DNA of 64,000 nucleotides from Spraguea lophii (Eukaryota; Microsporidia; Spragueidae): NCBI GenBank assembly GCA_001887945.1, contig LDOQ01000005.1, positions 85,203 to 149,202 of the forward strand, read 5' to 3'. Shown piece by piece: positions 58,516 to 64,000 of this stretch (position 1 is its first letter; each line of letters starts with the position of its first letter). The notes under the pieces were generated by a model. It saw only the letters and a program-made list of their open reading frames with translations, ran no database searches and was not told where the DNA came from. The position numbers and the translations under genes were made by a program.

Positions 58516-61500
58516 ATGAACAATTTTGAATACAGCTATGAATTATTTTCTTTATTAAAAAGAATAAAAAAGAATAAAACAAAAGGTTTAAATGAATTAT
58601 ACGATAGCATAAAACAAACAAACAATATTACCATAAATAAAGAATATAGCATAAATGCAACGAAATATAATAATCCCAACAATATCAATATCAACACAGA
58701 TATAGAATACAATCTACCAATAATAGAAAATATAGAGCTGATAGCACCTATACTGATAGAGGAAATAAAACAGAGTAATACCATAGCATATAAAATATAT
58801 GAAGAATTAGCACCTAGAATAAAAATATATAAAAAAGAAGAAAATATGCATAATATGCATAATAAGATATTTTCTATCGCAGAATTAGAAATAACATTCA
58901 TAATATATTTTTTATCATCTGCAAATACTAATATACAATCAATAGGTAAAAATATTATAAGATATATTGATATAGATGCTATAAAGAATAATATGTTAAC
59001 AAGATTAAATAATAAAGATATAGATATGTTAAAGGTTATATATTTTATATTAAAAAGAGATGAAGTAATAAGGAATAAAAGTAATAATAATAAGAAGAAT
59101 AAAGATAACAACAAGAACGAGGATAAAGGTAATAAAAAAGATCTAACTAAAACAACCAATAAGAATGAAGAAAATAGAGATAAAACAGTTACCAATATAA
59201 AGCTTATAAAAGATATAATAATAAAAAATATAAATAATTATAATTACAATAACAAGAAAGAATTAAATATGTTATTATACATAACAGATATATTAAATAT
59301 TAACATAGAAATTAATAATATAACAGATATAGAATTATTGGATATAAAATATAATTATATTATAAACAAATATAATAAAGATAATATATTTAATATTATA
59401 GAAATAGAAGAACTAAGATATCTTAGTTATGATATATTTAAGAGTATCATAGATTTAATATTCAAACATATAAATAATAATAATAGTGATATAAGTGATA
59501 CTATTATAAATAATAATAGTAATATATATAATAATACCATAGATAATATTATCATTACTATAGAGAATATTATCATTATTATAGAGAATATAAATAATAT
59601 AATAGTAAATAATGAGAGACAATATAAATATATGTTTAATAAAGTTAAAGATAAAATATTATTAACTATAAATTATATTAACAATAAAGAAGCTATACCA
59701 TTTGATATTATATCATATTTAAAATATAATATAATTAATACAGATAGTAATATAGAATTAATAACATATATAGAAGATATAAATAATAGATGTAATTTCT
59801 ATTTATTTAATAGATATTTACAATTATACTATGATATAGGTGATAGAAATGATAATCATGATATAGATAATGTTAATAAAGATAATAATGGTAATAATAA
59901 TAGTATCAATACTAGTAATAATATTAGTACCAATAATAAAACGAATATAAAAAGAATATTATTATATAATCTTACAATAGAAGAAAAGATTATAAGATCA
60001 TATATTGTAAAATATAAAATAAAAGAATATATATCATATAAATATTTATATGAATATACTAAAGAATTATTATTTATAAAAGATAGAGAATGGATAGATA
60101 AATCATTTAAAAGAATTATTAAATATAATAGAAATGATAATGTATATCATAATGGTAATTATAATAATCTATATGATAATGATAGAATATTAAATATAGC
60201 TATAATGATATTTAATAGATATAATAATTTATTTAATATTAAATATTTAATATATTTTATAAAAGATATAAATATATTTATGAATATAATATCTAATAAG
60301 CATATTAAAATATTATTAAATAGTAATATGGTAGAATATCTAATAGATATAGATAATGATAAATTATTAGAAATATATAATATTATAAGTAATACAAATG
60401 ATAATAGTTATTTAGATGATAGAAATAATAATGATATAGGTGATAATAAAAATTATAACATAAACAATAATATAGATGATAACACTACTACTAATAACAA
60501 TAATGATATTACAACTAATAATAATATAGATAACATTCTTATATTAAAATTAAGAATACATATTCTTTATATATTATTTAAAAAGAATATATTATTAAAT
60601 AATATCTATGATATAGATAACAGTATAATATTACATATACTTAAGAAATATAATAATTATAAATTTATTATTTATATTTTAAATTGTAATAATGGTAATT
60701 GTATTGATAAGATAGATAATAGTATTAATAATACTAACATAACAACTACTAATATAGTAATAAAGAATATATACAAATTAATATCATTATTACGTATAAA
60801 TAATAGTATGTATTATTATAGTAGTTTCTATTATATGAATATAGAATTCTATAAGAATATAAAAGATATACCTTATAATAGATGTACATATAGAAAGATA
60901 AAGATGATATATAACATTATAAAATATTTTAATAATAATATATGTTATAATAGTAATAACAATAAGAATAATAATACACATAATAGCAATATTAATACAC
61001 ACAATAATAACAATAATACTACTACTAATAATATATATCATATAAAGAATATAAAATATAATACAATGTTTATAAAACAGTTATTAAAAACTATTATTAA
61101 TAAAAGAAAGGAATATAATACAATAAATGATAAATGTAATATAAAGATTAATAGTAGTATATTAAAGAATATAAGATTATTAGGTAATAATAATATATTT
61201 AGTTATAAATTATTATTAGAATATAGATTATATAATAAACATAATAATATAAATAAATATAATAGAAATATAGATGAATATATAAGAGATATGGTTAGTT
61301 ATAAAATATTAATAGAAGAATGTAATATAGATGATATTATCAATAGTTATAATGAAGGTAATAGTAATAATGATAATTATAATGAAAGTAATAATAATGA
61401 TAACGATATGGATAATAACAACATCATTACTAACATTAATACTAATAATATTAATAAAGATATAGAATATTTATATTACATAAAAGAATATATTTTATTA

Positions 61501-62916
61501 TCATCTAATAATATAAGAGAAGAGTATTATAAGAATGATAATATTAGATTATTATGTTATCAATCTATATTCTATAATAGAATAATAAAAGATAGAATAT
61601 ATGATATTATAAAATATTTAAATGATGGATATTTAGAGATAATAATAAATAATAATATAAATAATAAAGAATATAAAGATAAAATAGATATTATTCTTAA
61701 TGATAATATATATCTTAGTATATACGAATGTAATAGTAATAGTATTAGAATGGATAACAACAACGTATATAAATCTATACATGAATATAATAATATTATA
61801 TCTAATAATACAGATGATAACGTTAAAGATAATATATTTTTAAGTAAGATATTTAAGAATAGAATAAGAACATATGATAATCTTATAGAAAGTATATCTT
61901 CTGATATAAAATCTATATTTATAAATAATTATTCTTTATTTAAAGATAGTATAACATATAATACTGATAGTTTATTTTTAGTATTATTAGATAGTTATAG
62001 AGTATATGAGCCTATAGGATTATGGTATAGAATATTTCTTAAAAGTATATTTAAGATAAGAAATATTAATCTTATAATATATATAGAAAAGATGATACAG
62101 AAATATAATAGTAATAATATAAGTGATAATATAATTCATAGATTAGATAGTGTAGTAAGTATTACTGATAATACATATAATGATAGTAAAGATTATGATA
62201 AAGGTTATGATAATGATAATAAAAATTATGATAAAGATACTAATAACATAAATAATACTTATACCAATGATAATAATGATAAACATAGTATAAATAATAC
62301 TTATAATAATGATACACATAACATAAATGATACTTATAATAATCCATTACCTTCAATATCATGCATAGATAATAGAGATATGAAATTATTTTATTTTTTA
62401 TTTCCTTCTTTTTATAAGAAATTGATAAAGAAAAAAGATTATATAGATTTTAGTGAGTATATTATATCTGAATGTAATTATAATATTGATTGTATACGTA
62501 CTGTGTTAAGTAAGAGTGGTGAAGGATATATATTGAATATAAAATATTTATTAAATGATGATGGTTCTAATTCGGATGTAATAGAAGAATCTATTGTTAT
62601 AGATAAATATATGCGTGTACGTCCATATTTTAAATCTAAGCGTAATAATTTTATTCTTCGTTTGAATATGTTGTTACATTCATCTAATAAGTTAATGGAG
62701 GTTGTTAGTTTTTATAAAATTAATATTGATAATAAGTTGGATTCAGTATCTTTTTGTTGTATATGTTATTTTTATACGGAATTGAATACTAAGGCGTTGG
62801 TAGAGAAGAAATGTAATACGTGTAATAATTGGTATCATAGTAAATGTTTAAATAAATGGATAGGTAGAAGTAAGAGTGGTAAATGTGCTATATGTAGACA
62901 AGATATATTTGAATGA
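58516..62916 (+). CDS. LTN1: Listerin E3 ubiquitin ligase (Ltn1/Rkr1), ribosome quality control
   Basis: The 1466-residue protein is an alpha-solenoid of HEAT-like helices heavily diluted by Asn/Asp/Ile/Tyr-rich sequence. A C-terminal RING of the variant listerin type (~1413-1462) has CCICY, then KKCNTCNNWYHSKCLNKWI, then CAICR (C1414, C1417, C1433, C1436, H1441, C1444, C1457, C1460). The preceding segment VRPYFKSKRNNFILRLNM is the kind of linker seen before listerin RINGs. Ltn1 ubiquitinates nascent chains stalled on the 60S subunit, with Rqc2. Identity rests mainly on the RING at the extreme C-terminus of a very large helical protein. ccc abuts the ATG. Codon use and composition are extreme: long (AAT)n-type runs. 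Confidence 0.85.
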   Translation: MNNFEYSYELFSLLKRIKKNKTKGLNELYDSIKQTNNITINKEYSINATKYNNPNNININTDIEYNLPIIENIELIAPILIEEIKQSNTIAYKIYEELAPRIKIYKKEENMHNMHNKIFSIAELEITFIIYFLSSANTNIQSIGKNIIRYIDIDAIKNNMLTRLNNKDIDMLKVIYFILKRDEVIRNKSNNNKKNKDNNKNEDKGNKKDLTKTTNKNEENRDKTVTNIKLIKDIIIKNINNYNYNNKKELNMLLYITDILNINIEINNITDIELLDIKYNYIINKYNKDNIFNIIEIEELRYLSYDIFKSIIDLIFKHINNNNSDISDTIINNNSNIYNNTIDNIIITIENIIIIIENINNIIVNNERQYKYMFNKVKDKILLTINYINNKEAIPFDIISYLKYNIINTDSNIELITYIEDINNRCNFYLFNRYLQLYYDIGDRNDNHDIDNVNKDNNGNNNSINTSNNISTNNKTNIKRILLYNLTIEEKIIRSYIVKYKIKEYISYKYLYEYTKELLFIKDREWIDKSFKRIIKYNRNDNVYHNGNYNNLYDNDRILNIAIMIFNRYNNLFNIKYLIYFIKDINIFMNIISNKHIKILLNSNMVEYLIDIDNDKLLEIYNIISNTNDNSYLDDRNNNDIGDNKNYNINNNIDDNTTTNNNNDITTNNNIDNILILKLRIHILYILFKKNILLNNIYDIDNSIILHILKKYNNYKFIIYILNCNNGNCIDKIDNSINNTNITTTNIVIKNIYKLISLLRINNSMYYYSSFYYMNIEFYKNIKDIPYNRCTYRKIKMIYNIIKYFNNNICYNSNNNKNNNTHNSNINTHNNNNNTTTNNIYHIKNIKYNTMFIKQLLKTIINKRKEYNTINDKCNIKINSSILKNIRLLGNNNIFSYKLLLEYRLYNKHNNINKYNRNIDEYIRDMVSYKILIEECNIDDIINSYNEGNSNNDNYNESNNNDNDMDNNNIITNINTNNINKDIEYLYYIKEYILLSSNNIREEYYKNDNIRLLCYQSIFYNRIIKDRIYDIIKYLNDGYLEIIINNNINNKEYKDKIDIILNDNIYLSIYECNSNSIRMDNNNVYKSIHEYNNIISNNTDDNVKDNIFLSKIFKNRIRTYDNLIESISSDIKSIFINNYSLFKDSITYNTDSLFLVLLDSYRVYEPIGLWYRIFLKSIFKIRNINLIIYIEKMIQKYNSNNISDNIIHRLDSVVSITDNTYNDSKDYDKGYDNDNKNYDKDTNNINNTYTNDNNDKHSINNTYNNDTHNINDTYNNPLPSISCIDNRDMKLFYFLFPSFYKKLIKKKDYIDFSEYIISECNYNIDCIRTVLSKSGEGYILNIKYLLNDDGSNSDVIEESIVIDKYMRVRPYFKSKRNNFILRLNMLLHSSNKLMEVVSFYKINIDNKLDSVSFCCICYFYTELNTKALVEKKCNTCNNWYHSKCLNKWIGRSKSGKCAICRQDIFE

Positions 62917-64000
62917 ATGGGATATATTTAATAATAAATGTATGATTTGCATAATAAGAAATACATTGATAAATAGGTATGGTGTTTTTGTGTTTGTAAT
63001 AATATTTTAATTATAAAATTAATTATTGATTATATCACTTTAATAATATTTCAGATATACGTGTTATAAATATTTTAATTATAACTATTATAACTGTAAG
63101 AACGTTTATTAGATAAAGATAATATTTTATTTCTACTTTTTTTATTATATTTATTCTTAATTTAAAAGAATTCATCTTAATAATATTTATTTTATTATAT
63201 AGATATTTTAATTTCTTTTAAATTTTATTTAATAATTAACTATGTTTCTCGTTTTAAAAATGAATTTTAAAGATTGTGTATTATTTTTTAATCTTTTTGA
63301 ATATCCCTCTTTATATTTTAAAATGAATGATATTGTAAGTATATTATGAAAACGGTATCTAATTTTTTTAAAATATTTTTTATATTTTTTTATACTCATA
63401 ATTTTTTTTATTAATGAAACTTTTATTTATATAAGTTTTTAAGCTTATTGTAATATACCATAGTTTATTTGGTTCAGAAAGCATATTTAAATTTATACTA
63501 ATTATTTTCCCTATACATATTGGTTAATCTCATTTTACATTATGATTCCGTATAAGTTTTACATATGGTGTAAGTCACGTTTCTCATAATTATTTAAATA
63601 TTCTTAATCTCCTGCTTGGCATAGTATTGCACGAGTTATAAATTAATACAAGGATTGTAATTACACCAGGTAAACATTATTTTAATCTATTAATAGGGCT
63701 GTCGTACAAGATATACTCAATGTTACGCTATCGAATCCTCATCTACTCAACAACCTTTCTCTTCTTTTCTATCTTTTATTTTTTCTTGACAGATTTTTTT
63801 TCGATCTCTCTTTATAACAGTATCTAGAATTCTCGGGTTTTAAGTATTTCTTCTTTTATTGATGTTACTATTATTTTAATACTTTTAGTCAATATTATTT
63901 TGAAATTTTACGAATGAATAAATGAATGGTTCTCATTAATTTCGGTATAATAATTCTTTTTTGTAATCTTTATAAAATAACTTAAATTAGTAATAATGTG
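62917..64000. other. Gene-poor right end with dispersed repeat
   Basis: No gene is visible. Positions 63411-63790 are a copy of repeat family A; the rest is A+T-rich. Sequence around 63100-63140 (ttagataaagataatatt) also occurs near 18256, possibly by chance. Confidence 0.5.
63411..63790 (+). repeat. Dispersed repeat family A, copy 2
   Basis: This is the longest copy together with 250-625 (which is inverted relative to it). It runs from aatgaaacttttatttata to the pyrimidine-rich end ctcttcttttctatctttt. It includes ttaatacaaggattgtaattacaccaggt in the middle. No intact frame. Confidence 0.6.

Noticed and set aside
1..64000. CRISPR arrays, prophage or bacterial operons
   Set aside because: All recognisable genes are eukaryotic and monocistronic-looking. 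Repeats are dispersed or simple tandem, not spaced direct repeats with unique spacers.
63411..64000. Telomeric or subtelomeric rDNA end
   Set aside because: Family A is also found internally, no telomere-like short repeat is visible at either end, and no conserved rRNA segments could be recognised.

Overview
The window reads as nuclear DNA from a microsporidian. It is extremely A+T-rich by eye, and its genes are intronless as far as I can read. They are clearly eukaryotic (ribosomal proteins eL21 and uS4, Bms1, Nup155/170, CPSF160, listerin, Bud32, a SNARE, a PP2A B subunit). Most start codons have a CCC-type signal 0-10 nt upstream, which is a known microsporidian promoter/start signal; the two ribosomal genes also carry AAATTT. 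I cannot name the species. Gene spacing is uneven: some neighbours are 28-60 bp apart, but there are also gene-poor stretches of 1-2.4 kb with decayed repeats, so this is not one of the most compacted genomes.

Layout. 1-10.6 kb is sparse: a divergent glycerol-3-phosphate-dehydrogenase-like gene without its second catalytic lysine, a tRNA-Thr(UGU), three hypothetical genes (one possibly Dsn1-like), an orphan gene with two HxS/T motifs, and long empty stretches. 10.6-18.1 kb: convergent RPL21/RPS9, a small hypothetical, a homeodomain protein, a PP2A B-type WD protein and a SNARE. 18.3-19.1 kb is a broken Merlin/IS1595-type transposase. 19.6-31.7 kb: Tom40-like, an eIF3b-like propeller, BMS1, Nup155/170, a minimal Ctr-type copper transporter and a protein kinase. 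32.3-37.6 kb: a repeat-rich membrane-anchored protein, a TRAPP sedlin-like subunit, an EF-hand MscS channel and a CAP-Gly coiled-coil protein. 38.9-45.9 kb holds two large divergently oriented leucine-rich-repeat genes in repeat-bearing DNA. 46.2-62.9 kb: TYW1, an Asn-rich protein, CFT1/CPSF160, a FYRN/FYRC protein, a membrane J-protein, BUD32, an AT-hook-like protein and the listerin E3 ligase LTN1. The last kilobase carries a dispersed repeat whose inverted copy lies at the left end.

The most interesting item is the LRR gene at 38927-41674. Its C-terminal ~330 residues resemble, in order and spacing, the catalytic half of the bacterial 'novel E3 ligase' (NEL/IpaH-type) domain, including a Cys-x-Asp motif and a downstream acidic EIEV-type helix. 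The second LRR gene keeps the helix pattern but has no cysteine there. If confirmed, this is a secreted LRR-NEL-like ubiquitin ligase plus an inactive relative in a eukaryotic parasite.

A second theme is low complexity. About half of the proteins (PP2A-B, SNARE, Tom40, eIF3b, CFT1, LTN1) are swollen by Asn/Asp-rich tracts inside recognisable cores, while others (RPL21, RPS9, the MscS channel, the J-protein, the 915-residue LRR protein) have essentially none.
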